From SZUA-444 sp965226565 (GTDB taxonomy: Bacteria; Bacillota; Clostridia; Oscillospirales; Ruminococcaceae), in the NCBI GenBank assembly GCA_965226565.1, contig CBDDDI010000005.1, positions 248,001 to 312,000 of the forward strand: a DNA stretch of 64,000 bases. The letters run 5' to 3'. Below, piece by piece: positions 44,266 to 52,711 of the stretch; within the stretch, counting starts at the first letter, position 1; the number at the start of each line of letters is the position of its first letter. The notes below the pieces were generated by a model. The model worked only from the letters and a program-made list of their open reading frames with translations, ran no database searches and was not told the DNA's origin. The translations under genes were made by a program, and so were the position numbers.

Positions 44266-46059
44266 ATGAAAAAGAAAAATTCATTCTTGACTGTACTAAA
44301 AGGTCTTTTTCTTGGCAGTAAACATCTAGAAGTAGATGCTTTAAAAGAAGAAGAATTACAAAGTCCTTTTAGATTAATGGTAAAAAACTTCGTTTCAAAT
44401 AAAATAGCAATGACAGGTACAATAATATTCTCTATTATCTTAATAATAAGCTTAGTACTTCCGTTTATATTTCCAATTGATACAACATTCCAAGATGGCA
44501 CACAAAAAAATGTAAAACCAGGATTTTCTATTATGAAAGTTCCTAAAAAGTTATCTAATAATGTTAAAAAAATATCTGTTGGCTCAACTTACAGTTTAGG
44601 AATAGATAATAATGGTAACTTTTATAAATGGGGAATCTTTATGGAAGATAAACTAAATAAAGTTCCTAAAAACATGGGTAAACTTGTAGATGTTTCAGCT
44701 GGATTAGACCATGCACTTGCTCTTTCAGAAGACGGAAAAATCTACACTTGGGGTAATAATCGTCTTAATCTTGGAACAATTCCTGCAGAAGTTAGAATGC
44801 TTGATAATATATCTAAGGTATATGCTGGACATCAATTATCTTTTGCTATTACAGAAGATGGACATTTATATAATTGGGGCAATACACATCTTATAAATAT
44901 ACATATTCCTGAAGAAATTCAAGGAAGCATCGTTGATGTTGTTTCAAATACATCAACAGCAATGGCTTTAACTAATAAAGGTGAAGTTTATATATTATCA
45001 AATCAAGATTCACCATTAAAAAGAATTCCAGAAGAAATTCAAGGAAATATTATTGATATTGCATTAACTTCTCAAAATGCTGCAGCTATTACAAAAGACG
45101 GAAAAGTTCACGTATGGGGTGGAATGTATTCAAGCATTGAAAAAATACCAGAGAAAGTGCAAGGAATTGCAAAAGACATTTCTGCTGGTAGAAACCACAT
45201 AAGCGTAGTGACGACAAAAGGAACTGTATGTTCATGGGGAGATAATGTCTATGGAGAAAGTGATGGAATTAAAATCACAAATGCAAAATCCGTATCTTCT
45301 GGATATTATCAAAACTACATAACAACAAAAGAAAACAAAGTTGAAAAATGGGGACTAAAAGGCTATTTAATGGGTACAGATGCGTCTGGACGTAATGTAG
45401 CAACAAGACTTATTTCTGGTGGACAACTTACTATATTAATTGGAGCAATATCAGTTCTTATTCAATCAATAATTGGTATTTTAGTTGGAGGTATATCTGG
45501 TTTCTATGGAGGTAAAATTGATAACTTCTTAATGCGTCTAGCAGAAGTTGTAGGATCAATTCCATTTATTCCTCTTGCGATGATATTATCAGCATTAATA
45601 GGATCATCTATTTCAGAAAATGCAAGAATTGTAATGATAATGGTTATTTTAGGTGTACTTTCCTGGCCTGGTCTTGCAAGGCTTATTAGAGGTCAAGTTT
45701 TGGCAGAAAGAGAAAAAGAATTTGTTACTTCAGCCAAAGCTATGGGACTTAAAGAACATGTAATTATTTTCAAACATATTCTTCCAAATGTAATTACTGT
45801 AATTATAGTAAGTGTTACATTAAGCTTTGCATATTCTATGCTTACTGAAACATCTTTATCATTCTTAGGTTTTGGAGTTTTAGAGCCACGTGCAACTTGG
45901 GGTAATATGCTAACAGGATCACAATCTTCAGTAGTTATACAAGACTTCTGGTGGAGATGGGTATTCCCTGCTTTAGCCTTAAGTTTATCAACAATTAGTA
46001 TAAACTTAATTGGTGATGGTTTGCGTACTGCAATAGATCCAAAATCTGGCGAAAGATAG
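44266..46059 (+). CDS. oppC: Oligopeptide ABC transporter permease OppC with an inserted RCC1-type beta-propeller
   Basis: At 597 residues this is about twice the normal OppC length. Residues about 1-75 hold the OppC N-terminus and TM1 (MTGTIIFSIILIISLVLPF). Residues about 99-365 are seven RCC1/RLD-type blade repeats, each roughly I-x-D-[VI]-x-A-G-x-x-H-[AS]-x-A-[LI]-x-x-D-G-x-[VI]-x-x-WG; clear examples are VDVSAGLDHALALSEDGKIY, KDISAGRNHISVVTTKG and HQLSFAITEDGHLYNWG. From about 367 the permease resumes with the conserved GTDASGRNVATR, five TM segments, and the EAA loop FVTSAKAMGLKEHVIIFKHILPN. Seven blades make a closed propeller. By OppC topology the insertion is extracellular, where OppA docks. 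The permease parts look functional. I see no frameshift or assembly seam. Start ATG after AAGGAAAGG. Confidence 0.93.
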   Translation: MKKKNSFLTVLKGLFLGSKHLEVDALKEEELQSPFRLMVKNFVSNKIAMTGTIIFSIILIISLVLPFIFPIDTTFQDGTQKNVKPGFSIMKVPKKLSNNVKKISVGSTYSLGIDNNGNFYKWGIFMEDKLNKVPKNMGKLVDVSAGLDHALALSEDGKIYTWGNNRLNLGTIPAEVRMLDNISKVYAGHQLSFAITEDGHLYNWGNTHLINIHIPEEIQGSIVDVVSNTSTAMALTNKGEVYILSNQDSPLKRIPEEIQGNIIDIALTSQNAAAITKDGKVHVWGGMYSSIEKIPEKVQGIAKDISAGRNHISVVTTKGTVCSWGDNVYGESDGIKITNAKSVSSGYYQNYITTKENKVEKWGLKGYLMGTDASGRNVATRLISGGQLTILIGAISVLIQSIIGILVGGISGFYGGKIDNFLMRLAEVVGSIPFIPLAMILSALIGSSISENARIVMIMVILGVLSWPGLARLIRGQVLAEREKEFVTSAKAMGLKEHVIIFKHILPNVITVIIVSVTLSFAYSMLTETSLSFLGFGVLEPRATWGNMLTGSQSSVVIQDFWWRWVFPALALSLSTISINLIGDGLRTAIDPKSGER

Positions 46060-46070
46060 GAGGAATACAA

Positions 46071-47060
46071 ATGGCTTTATTAGAATTAAAAGAATTAAAA
46101 ACCTTTTTTAGAACAAAAAAAGGAACAGTAAAAGCAGTAAATGGTGTATCCTATCAAGTACAAGAAGGTAAAACTTTAGGTGTTGTAGGTGAAAGTGGAA
46201 GTGGTAAATCTGTATCAGCTATGAGCATATTAAAACTTCTTGATGGTAACGGATACATAGCTGATGGTGAAATATGGTTTAATGGTAAAGACTTATCAAA
46301 ATGTACAATCAAAGATATGTACAAAATCAGAGGTAACGATATATCTGTTATATTCCAAGAACCTATGACAAGTCTTAATCCAGTGTTTACTATTTCTAGA
46401 CAAATGTCAGAAGTTTATATAATACACCAAGGTTTAAATAAAAAAGAAGCAGCAAAAAAGGTTATAGAAATTTTACGTGATGTTAAAATTCCAAATCCTG
46501 AACGTGTTGCAAAGCAATATCCTCATCAATTATCTGGAGGTATGCGTCAACGTGTTATGATCGCAATGGCACTAGCCTGTCAACCAAAATTGCTTATTGC
46601 AGACGAACCAACAACTGCACTTGATGTTACAATACAAGCTCAAATATTAAAATTAATGAATGAACTTAAGGCTGAAAAAGGCACATCTATTCTTTTCATT
46701 ACACATGATTTAGGTGTTATTAATGAAATGGCTGATGATGTTGCTGTTATGTATTGTGGACAAATTGTTGAGATGGCATCTGTTGAAACTATTTTTAAAA
46801 AACATCAGTTTAATCATCCTTACACAGAAGGTTTGATGACTTCTATTCCACGTCTTGATACTCCATCAAACTCTAGGTTAGATCCTATTCCTGGCTCTGT
46901 TCCTCATCCTTTGGCACTTCCTAAAGGATGTAAATTTGCACCAAGATGTAAATACTGTACAGAAAAATGTAAAAATGAACAACCAACACTTGTAGAAGTA
47001 GAACCAAATCACTTTATCAGATGTTTCTATCCAAATAAGGAGGATCGTCATGCAAAATAA
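46071..47060 (+). CDS. oppD: Oligopeptide ABC transporter ATPase OppD
   Basis: This 329-residue nucleotide-binding subunit has Walker A GESGSGKS, Q-loop VIFQEPMTSLNP, signature LSGGMRQRVMIAMAL, Walker B LLIADEPTTALD and H-loop FITHD. The C-terminal oligopeptide-transporter extension has HPYTEGL and the four-Cys cluster region CKFAPRCKYCTEKC. Length is normal, with no insertion. It overlaps oppF by 11 bp; GGAGG precedes the start. Confidence 0.96.
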   Translation: MALLELKELKTFFRTKKGTVKAVNGVSYQVQEGKTLGVVGESGSGKSVSAMSILKLLDGNGYIADGEIWFNGKDLSKCTIKDMYKIRGNDISVIFQEPMTSLNPVFTISRQMSEVYIIHQGLNKKEAAKKVIEILRDVKIPNPERVAKQYPHQLSGGMRQRVMIAMALACQPKLLIADEPTTALDVTIQAQILKLMNELKAEKGTSILFITHDLGVINEMADDVAVMYCGQIVEMASVETIFKKHQFNHPYTEGLMTSIPRLDTPSNSRLDPIPGSVPHPLALPKGCKFAPRCKYCTEKCKNEQPTLVEVEPNHFIRCFYPNKEDRHAK

Positions 47061-48573
47061 AAAAGTACTTTTTAAACTAAATAATTTAAAGCAATGGTTT
47101 CCTGTAAAGAAAACTGGATTTAAACAAAAACAAATGTATCTTCGTGCAAACGATGGAATAAATCTTGATATTTATGAAGGTGAAACTTTAGGGCTTGTTG
47201 GAGAAAGTGGTTGTGGAAAATCTACATTAGGTAGAACACTTTTACAACTTTATAAACAAACTGCTGGTAAATCAATGTATTATGGCAAATCAATTGATGA
47301 AATCTCTCCTCAATATGCTGTAAATATACTTAAAAATGTTGATAAAGAAATGAAAGAACTTTCTGAACTCCAAGCTAATGAGAAAAAACTTTTAGCTGAA
47401 TATAAACAACTTGATGGCGAAGAAAGACTTCTTAAGAAAAATGAATATAATAAAGCTAAAAAAACAGCAGAAGTTAAATTTTATGATTTAGCAGAAGTAT
47501 TAGGTGGATTCATGGTTATTCCTGATATAAATTCTGCTTGTGATAAATTAAGTTTGGCATATATAATTGCATCTAAAATTAGAAAAGTTGAAGAGCAAAT
47601 TAATGATAAACAAATTATTATTAATAAAAAATCTGGACTTTCAAAACCTACAACTAATTTGGAATCTAAAGTTAATACTCTTAAAAACACTCTTAAAACA
47701 TTAAATGATGAGTTATCAAAAGTAATAGATGAACTTGCTGAGCTAAGAAAATCATATTCAGATAACGAAAAATTTGTTGAATATGAAAAATATAGAGATG
47801 TTGGAATTGACCTTTCAAAACTTGAATATGAAGAGATGAGAAAATTAAGAAAAGATATGCAAATGATTTTTCAAGATCCATATTCATCACTCAATCCTAG
47901 AATGACTGTTGGTCAAATTATTAGTGAAGGACTTTTAGCTCATAAATATTTTGCTCCTAATGATGACCAAATGCAAAAATATATTATGAAAGTCATAGAA
48001 AGCTGTGGACTTGCGCCATACATGATTCATAGATATCCTCACCAATTCTCTGGTGGACAAAGACAACGTATTAGTATTGCTTGTTCAATTGCATTAAATC
48101 CAAAATTTATTGTTTGTGATGAAGCTGTTTCTGCACTTGACGTTTCTATCCAATCACAAATCTTAAATTTACTTAAAGATTTAAAAGAAAAACAAAATTT
48201 AACATATTTATTTATATCTCATGACTTGTCTGTAGTGAAATATATAAGCGATAGAATAGGCGTTATGTACTTAGGCAACATAGTTGAGCTTGCAACAAGT
48301 GATGATATGTTTAAACAGCCTTTACATCCTTATACAGAGGCATTACTATTAGCTATTCCTACTACAGATACCAAAAACAAAAAAGATGTTCCATTACTTG
48401 AAGGTGATATTCCAAGTCCTGTACGTCCACCAAAAGGCTGTAAATTTCATACTCGTTGTCGTTATGCAACAAAAGAATGTGAAATTGAAGAACCAGAATT
48501 TAAAGAAGTCTTGCCTAATCATTTCGTAGCTTGTCATCATCCACTTATTGATAAGGAGTTAGATTTAAAATAA
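47050..48573 (+). CDS. oppF: Oligopeptide ABC transporter ATPase OppF with a large coiled-coil insertion
   Basis: At 507 residues this is some 170-180 longer than a usual OppF. Walker A GESGCGKST is at 51-59, but the Q-loop (MIFQDPYSSLNPRMT) only appears near residue 272. Residues about 78-262 between them are Lys/Glu-rich helices with heptad-like spacing (KNVDKEMKELSELQANEKKL, LKKNEYNKAKKTAEVKFYDL, LESKVNTLKNTLKTLNDELS), suggesting an antiparallel coiled-coil hairpin projecting from the helical or ABC-beta region. The signature FSGGQRQRISIA, Walker B KFIVCDEAVSALD, H-loop FISHD and the C-terminal Cys-containing CKFHTRCRYATKECE are intact, so ATPase activity is expected. A short loop LYKQTAGKSMYYGKSI bridges Walker A to the insertion. 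The insertion is cytoplasmic. Confidence 0.92.
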   Translation: MQNKKVLFKLNNLKQWFPVKKTGFKQKQMYLRANDGINLDIYEGETLGLVGESGCGKSTLGRTLLQLYKQTAGKSMYYGKSIDEISPQYAVNILKNVDKEMKELSELQANEKKLLAEYKQLDGEERLLKKNEYNKAKKTAEVKFYDLAEVLGGFMVIPDINSACDKLSLAYIIASKIRKVEEQINDKQIIINKKSGLSKPTTNLESKVNTLKNTLKTLNDELSKVIDELAELRKSYSDNEKFVEYEKYRDVGIDLSKLEYEEMRKLRKDMQMIFQDPYSSLNPRMTVGQIISEGLLAHKYFAPNDDQMQKYIMKVIESCGLAPYMIHRYPHQFSGGQRQRISIACSIALNPKFIVCDEAVSALDVSIQSQILNLLKDLKEKQNLTYLFISHDLSVVKYISDRIGVMYLGNIVELATSDDMFKQPLHPYTEALLLAIPTTDTKNKKDVPLLEGDIPSPVRPPKGCKFHTRCRYATKECEIEEPEFKEVLPNHFVACHHPLIDKELDLK

Positions 48574-48574
48574 T

Positions 48575-48772
48575 ATGTTTAAATTAAAAAGTAAAAACAG
48601 ACTCAACATTAAAGAAGCAGAACAAAATTTTAAAAGAACACTAGAAAAAGAACCACTAGAAAAAGGTGATATACCAGCATTAATAATTGCAGGATTAATT
48701 ATTGCTATTCCAGTAATACTAATTGCAGTTGGAGTTGTAGCACTTTGTGCATGGCTTTTAATAGGAAGATAA
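48575..48772 (+). CDS. Small single-span membrane protein at the end of the opp operon
   Basis: This 65-residue protein has an amphipathic, charged N-terminus (KSKNRLNIKEAEQNFKRTL) and one long hydrophobic helix (IPALIIAGLIIAIPVILIAV and onward) ending LLIGR. Its ATG lies one base after the oppF stop, so translation is coupled, and the opp terminator follows directly. I recognise no family. Its position suggests a small accessory subunit of this unusual transporter. Confidence 0.65.
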   Translation: MFKLKSKNRLNIKEAEQNFKRTLEKEPLEKGDIPALIIAGLIIAIPVILIAVGVVALCAWLLIGR

Positions 48773-48781
48773 TCAAAAAAT

Positions 48782-48827
48782 AAAAACTCTTTTATGGTAA
48801 ATTCAAAATACCATAAAAGAGTTTTTT
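48782..48827 (+). terminator. Terminator of the opp operon
   Basis: An 18-bp stem (48782-48799 with 48809-48826; core ACTCTTTTATGGTA) starts 10 bp after the stop of the small membrane protein and has a T run. Confidence 0.93.
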
Positions 48828-48898
48828 ATATTATATTTTATTTTTTATTTTCTTTATAACATTACCAATTAATAACTTGAAGTTCATTTCTTTAATAA

Positions 48899-49063
48899 CT
48901 ATTTTTTAAAATATACTTGCAACATAACTTCATAATTATAAGAATACTGTAATGTTACCGTTGCAATTTTCATAAGCCTACTTTTTATTGATTCTATTAC
49001 TAAATCTAAAGATTCAGCACAATTATAAATTCCAATTATTATAAACATTAAAGACTTATTCAT
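48899..49063 (-). pseudogene. Glycosyltransferase family 2 N-terminal fragment
   Basis: A 54-codon frame begins MNKSLMFIIIGIYNCAESLD, then LVIESIKSR, which is the classic GT2 start (S-[IV]-I-I-P-x-Y-N-x-x-x-x-[LI]-x-x-x-[IL]-x-S-[IL]). It then diverges within ten residues and stops, with no DDG or DxD metal motif. The ATG overlaps the stop of the upstream GT4 gene (ATGAATAA), the usual coupling in polysaccharide operons. It is best read as a truncated GT2 gene whose body has been deleted, though a real short peptide cannot be excluded. Confidence 0.5.
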
Positions 49064-50258
49064 TTATCCAGATCTCATAAGTTTCTTTTATTGATTTATT
49101 AACATTATTTATATCAAAATTCAAGACCTCATAAATTTCTTTCATTGATTTATTAACATTATTTATATCAAAATTCAAGACTGTTTTTTGATTATAATTT
49201 CCAAATTCAAATCTTTTAGTTTCATCATTTACTAAAATATTAATATTCTTATAAAAATCTATATCATTTAATGGATCTACTAAATATCCACCTTTACCTT
49301 CAATAATCAAATCTGTATTACCACGAATGTATGAAACTACACAAGGCAATCCACTCCCCATTGCCTCCATAAGTGCAACAGGTAGTCCTTCTTGTAATGA
49401 AGGAAAACAAAAAACATCTGCAATATTACACAACTCATCAATATCTGTTCTATATCCAAGCAAACATAAATTAACATTATTTTCTTTTGCTATTCGTTCA
49501 AGATATCCTTTATTCTCACCTATTCCAACAATTATATAATATATATTAGGATTATTAATTTTTCCTAAAGCTTTAATTACCACTTCATGATTTTTTCTTT
49601 TAGACAATTCTCCTACAGATAAAATAATAATATTTTCATCAGTTAGACCAATTGACCGTCTCTTTTGAGAACTATCAATATCAACATTTATAAATTTAGA
49701 TGTGTTAACACCTACACCAGGTATGTAATAAACTTTTTTAGCATGAAATTTTCTTTTTGCTATATCAAAATCTTCTTTATTAATAGTGATTAAAGAATCA
49801 GTAAACCTAGAACAAATTTTTTCAGCTGTATAATACATTAACCAATTTTTCAAAGGAGCACCTTTAAAAAAATGGAAACCATGCGCTGTATAAATAACTT
49901 TTGTTCCTTTTTTTCTATATTTATTAGATACTAATCTTGTTAATATTCCGCAAACAGGAGTGTGACAATGAATTAGAGTGTAATTATTATCTTTAATAAT
50001 ATTTTTAATTTGTCTATAAGCTACAAAAGTCATCTTTGAAAAAGGTGACCTACAAAAATCCATGTCATAATACTTAACATTAATTTTATCCAATTTAACT
50101 TTTAAATCTTTTATTTTTTGTTCACTACAAGTATTTCCATCTTTAAAATTACATGCTACTTCCACTGTATAACCTAATTGTTGTAATACATTAATATTGT
50201 ACATATTAAATTGCTCTATCATAGATGCAGTTGAAGCAATCATAAGCATTTTTTTCAT
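49056..50258 (-). CDS. Glycosyltransferase family 4 (exopolysaccharide-type)
   Basis: This is a roughly 400-residue GT-B-fold enzyme that adds a sugar from a nucleotide sugar during polysaccharide or glycolipid assembly. The N-terminal domain has HCHTPVCGILTRLVS and VIYTAHGFHFFKGAPLKNW, typical of capsule-type GT4. The C-terminal GT1 domain has VGELSKRKNHEVVIKAL, LGYRTDIDELCNIADVFCFPS and the nucleotide-sugar E-x7-E motif in QEGLPVALMEAMGSGLPCV. The last 45 residues contain an exact-style tandem duplication, VLNFDINNVNKS(M/I)KE(I/T)YE twice, from a 54-bp repeat. ATG at 50258, possibly TTG one codon earlier. No other polysaccharide genes remain apart from the GT2 fragment, so this looks like a reduced locus. 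Confidence 0.85.
   Translation of the reverse strand: MKKMLMIASTASMIEQFNMYNINVLQQLGYTVEVACNFKDGNTCSEQKIKDLKVKLDKINVKYYDMDFCRSPFSKMTFVAYRQIKNIIKDNNYTLIHCHTPVCGILTRLVSNKYRKKGTKVIYTAHGFHFFKGAPLKNWLMYYTAEKICSRFTDSLITINKEDFDIAKRKFHAKKVYYIPGVGVNTSKFINVDIDSSQKRRSIGLTDENIIILSVGELSKRKNHEVVIKALGKINNPNIYYIIVGIGENKGYLERIAKENNVNLCLLGYRTDIDELCNIADVFCFPSLQEGLPVALMEAMGSGLPCVVSYIRGNTDLIIEGKGGYLVDPLNDIDFYKNINILVNDETKRFEFGNYNQKTVLNFDINNVNKSMKEIYEVLNFDINNVNKSIKETYEIWINE
49074..49181 (-). repeat. 54-bp tandem duplication at the 3' end of the GT4 gene
   Basis: Two consecutive 54-bp copies (49074-49127 and 49128-49181), each ending AAAATTCAAGAC on the plus strand, differ at only four or so bases. The frame is kept, adding 18 residues to the C-terminus of the protein. 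Confidence 0.9.
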
Positions 50259-50734
50259 CAATTTTCAGTCCTTTAATAATATTTTTAATATTAAATCAAA
50301 ATAAATTTGATTTACATTATTTTACAATACTGGTATAAATTGTATCACTTTATATACTTTATTGCAAGTTATTTTCATATAATTGATATGTTTAAAATAT
50401 AAATAGAATTTAAAGTATAGTTTTTTTAATATTTTTAACATAATATATAAAAGGAATAATTTTGAATATATATTATTATTTTACAAAAATATTACTCTTT
50501 AAAGGTGTATTATTACAAATTGATAACGAATATTACAATAAAATAACCTCTATTTTGTGAAAATATACTAAAAACAAGTTCGTTATAATATTGACGGTTA
50601 TGCACAGATCTAAAATTAATTAAAACTATTTACTTTTATGAATTAATGTTATACAATACAAATGTTGCAAAAAATCATAAGCGAAAAACACAAACTGTAA
50701 AAATTTAAAATTATTTTTTAAGGAGAGATTTAAT
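50259..50734. other. Intergenic region between the GT4 gene and the calcium-repeat protein gene
   Basis: About 475 bp, AT-rich. A promoter-like TTTACA (50311-50316), 17 bp, TATAAA (50334-50339) points toward the downstream gene but lies nearly 400 bp away. Closer alternatives are weak. No gene or strong hairpin was found. Confidence 0.4.
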
Positions 50735-51622
50735 ATGTTTAAAACAGCAAAAAAATCAAAAATGATAATAGGTTTATCATTCGCATTAGTCCTATTGTTG
50801 GCAATTATGCCTCAACTTTTACCGAAAGCAAACGCAAGCAATGAATTATTAAGTACAACAGAAAATTTTGATGGAGCAGTTTCATCAGTAACAGTTACTT
50901 ATGATTCATCAACAACATCAAACATAAACACAAAAATTGAAAACACATTAAATGTAGATGCATTATCAACTAATTTAATAGGAAGAACTGGTGTTCCAAT
51001 GAACATTACAACAGAAACTAATTTTAAAAAAGCAACTTTAAAATTTAAAATTGATACTTCTACTTATAATGACAATATAGAAAATCTATATGTTTTTAGA
51101 ATGGATGGTCTTGATGAAGATTTTTATCAAATTATTACTCAAAGAAATGTTGACCATACAGACAACACTATAACAATAGAAACAGATTTATTAGGAAGAT
51201 TTGTTATTGCACATTTAGGAAAATACCAAGATGCAATTAACGATGGTACAGCTAAAAGACCAGACGCTGATATTGATGATGTATATACAGATACTGATGA
51301 AGATGGCATACCTGATATATTTGAAATAAATGGTCTTAAACTTACAAATGGCATTACAATTTATACTGATCCAAATAATCCTGATACAGATGGAGATGGT
51401 CTTTGTGATGGTCTTGAAGTAGATATTAGCAATAGATATTTAGGATGTGGAGCAAATCAATTTACTTGGAATATATTATTTGGAAATGATTCACCTATGT
51501 TTGCAAGATTAGGTTCAGATCCAACTAAAAAAGACACAGATGGAGATAAAATTCCTGATGGTCTATCTAGCTCTATTAATAATCGACTAGATCCAAATCC
51601 ACTGTTTGCAGATATATGGTAA
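50735..51622 (+). CDS. Secreted protein with thrombospondin-3/EF-hand-like calcium repeats
   Basis: This 295-residue exported protein has a signal peptide (IIGLSFALVLLLAIMPQLLP, cleavage near ANASN). Residues about 40-165 form a beta-domain with the pattern ATLKFKID ... ENLYVFRMDG ... FYQI ... DHTDNTITIETD ... RFVIAHLGKY, of the kind found before vWA or calcium modules in clostridial surface proteins. Residues about 175-290 contain three Asp-rich loops of the thrombospondin type 3 / dockerin style: DTDEDGIPD, DPNNPDTDGDGLCDGLE and DPTKKDTDGDKIPDG. These bind Ca2+ and are also used in toxins such as protective antigen. There is no TM or sorting signal. The stop at 51622 may truncate a longer ancestral protein. 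A decayed copy of the beta-domain follows directly downstream. Confidence 0.75.
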   Translation: MFKTAKKSKMIIGLSFALVLLLAIMPQLLPKANASNELLSTTENFDGAVSSVTVTYDSSTTSNINTKIENTLNVDALSTNLIGRTGVPMNITTETNFKKATLKFKIDTSTYNDNIENLYVFRMDGLDEDFYQIITQRNVDHTDNTITIETDLLGRFVIAHLGKYQDAINDGTAKRPDADIDDVYTDTDEDGIPDIFEINGLKLTNGITIYTDPNNPDTDGDGLCDGLEVDISNRYLGCGANQFTWNILFGNDSPMFARLGSDPTKKDTDGDKIPDGLSSSINNRLDPNPLFADIW

Positions 51623-51672
51623 TCTAATATAATTTTATATTAAAAAAAGAAAAATGAAATTGTTAATGTTAA

Positions 51673-52032
51673 CAAGCAAATTTTATATTACAATATAATC
51701 CTAAAAAATTTAATAATATGAAACCAGAAAATTTATGTATTTTATATTTTGATGATGATTTCTTTTTCTACAATATTAAACATAGAAATATTGATAAAAA
51801 GACTTGTACTATTACTTTAGAAAATCCTAGAGCGAAAAATTTTTAGTAGTAGATTTATCAAAATATAAATCATCAATAAAAGATGGAGTTACTCAAATGC
51901 CTATTGATGCAGATTTCTCTATATATACAAATAATGATGGGCTTATATTGTTGAAGTAACTATAATAAAGATTATAAAAGCTTTTCAAGATATAAAGTAG
52001 ATCCAGAACCTTTATATAAAAATAAACAATAA
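51673..52032 (+). pseudogene. Decayed paralogue of the upstream calcium-repeat protein (at least three frameshifts)
   Basis: An open frame from 51673 reads QANFILQYNPKKFNN then MKPENLCILYFDDDFFFYNI, ...HRNIDKKTCTITLENPRAKNF, stopping at 51846. The continuation (LVVDLSKYKSSIKDGVTQMP...) is in the next frame from 51843; a single T lost from a T6 run would explain the break. Two more frame changes near 51940 and 51957 are needed to reach SFSRYKVDPEPLYKNKQ and its stop at 52032. The product lines up with the beta-domain of the 50735 gene (ENL-x-[VI], FY-x-I, RN-[VI]-D, TIT-x-E, L-x-KY, I-x-DG). It has no own signal peptide or ribosome binding site. Clearly a degenerate duplicate. Confidence 0.75.
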
Positions 52033-52241
52033 TATTTTTTAGCAAATATTAGATATATTATTTTTTTAAAAATATTATCTCACTTTTTATTATCATAGAA
52101 TAAATTATATTATTTTTATTATTAAAATAAGTTCTCTCCTTTTTATAGAACTATAATTAATTTTGCTGCAACAAATAAATAATCAAAAATAATGAGTTAA
52201 ATTTATCATTTTTATAATATATCTATATTCATATAAATAAA

Positions 52242-52287
52242 AAATAGTAAGAATTAGTTTTATACTATATTCTTACTATTTTTTTGT
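52242..52287 (+). terminator. Orphan terminator downstream of the pseudogene
   Basis: A 13-bp perfect stem AAATAGTAAGAAT (52242-52254) pairs with 52269-52281 and is followed by a T run. It lies 210 bp beyond the pseudogene. Confidence 0.85.
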
Positions 52288-52613
52288 TTTTTATGACGAA
52301 TTTTATTAACCACCTATATCTTATAATAATTTATAATATAAATAAAAATAACAACATAGAGATTTTATAAAACATATAAAAATTACAACACTAACGCTAT
52401 TGTATAATTTATTATAAAATACAACCTATTTTTCTACAAAAATCGTGTAAAATAAACATAAATAAAATAAGTTTCTACAAAACACTTGCATTTATTATAT
52501 ATTTTTTTATATAATAAATATTTATATTTATTATTGAAAATGGTTATTCTTTACATATTAATTTAACATTTTGATTTCTAATATACAGTTTACAAGAAAA
52601 TAAAAATACTATA

Positions 52614-52642
52614 TTGACTTACCTATTTTTTGTATTTATTAT
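52614..52642 (+). promoter_or_regulatory. Promoter of the second amylase-like gene
   Basis: TTGACT (52614-52619), 17 bp, TATTAT (52637-52642), 70 bp before the TTG start codon. The leader length is almost the same as that of the first amylase gene. Confidence 0.65.
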
Positions 52643-52711
52643 ATAGATATACACTTAATTTTCTATATTTTACTAATGTGTATAATAAAAATCAAAAGGA
52701 GATAATTAAAA

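Larger units (their letters stand above)
52033..52711. other. Long intergenic region with an orphan terminator before the second amylase-like gene
   Basis: About 680 bp. It holds an orphan terminator at 52242-52287 (probably ending the 50735 transcript and the pseudogene) and the promoter of the next gene at 52614-52642. The remainder is low-complexity AT-rich sequence without an identifiable gene, perhaps further decayed coding DNA. Confidence 0.5.
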
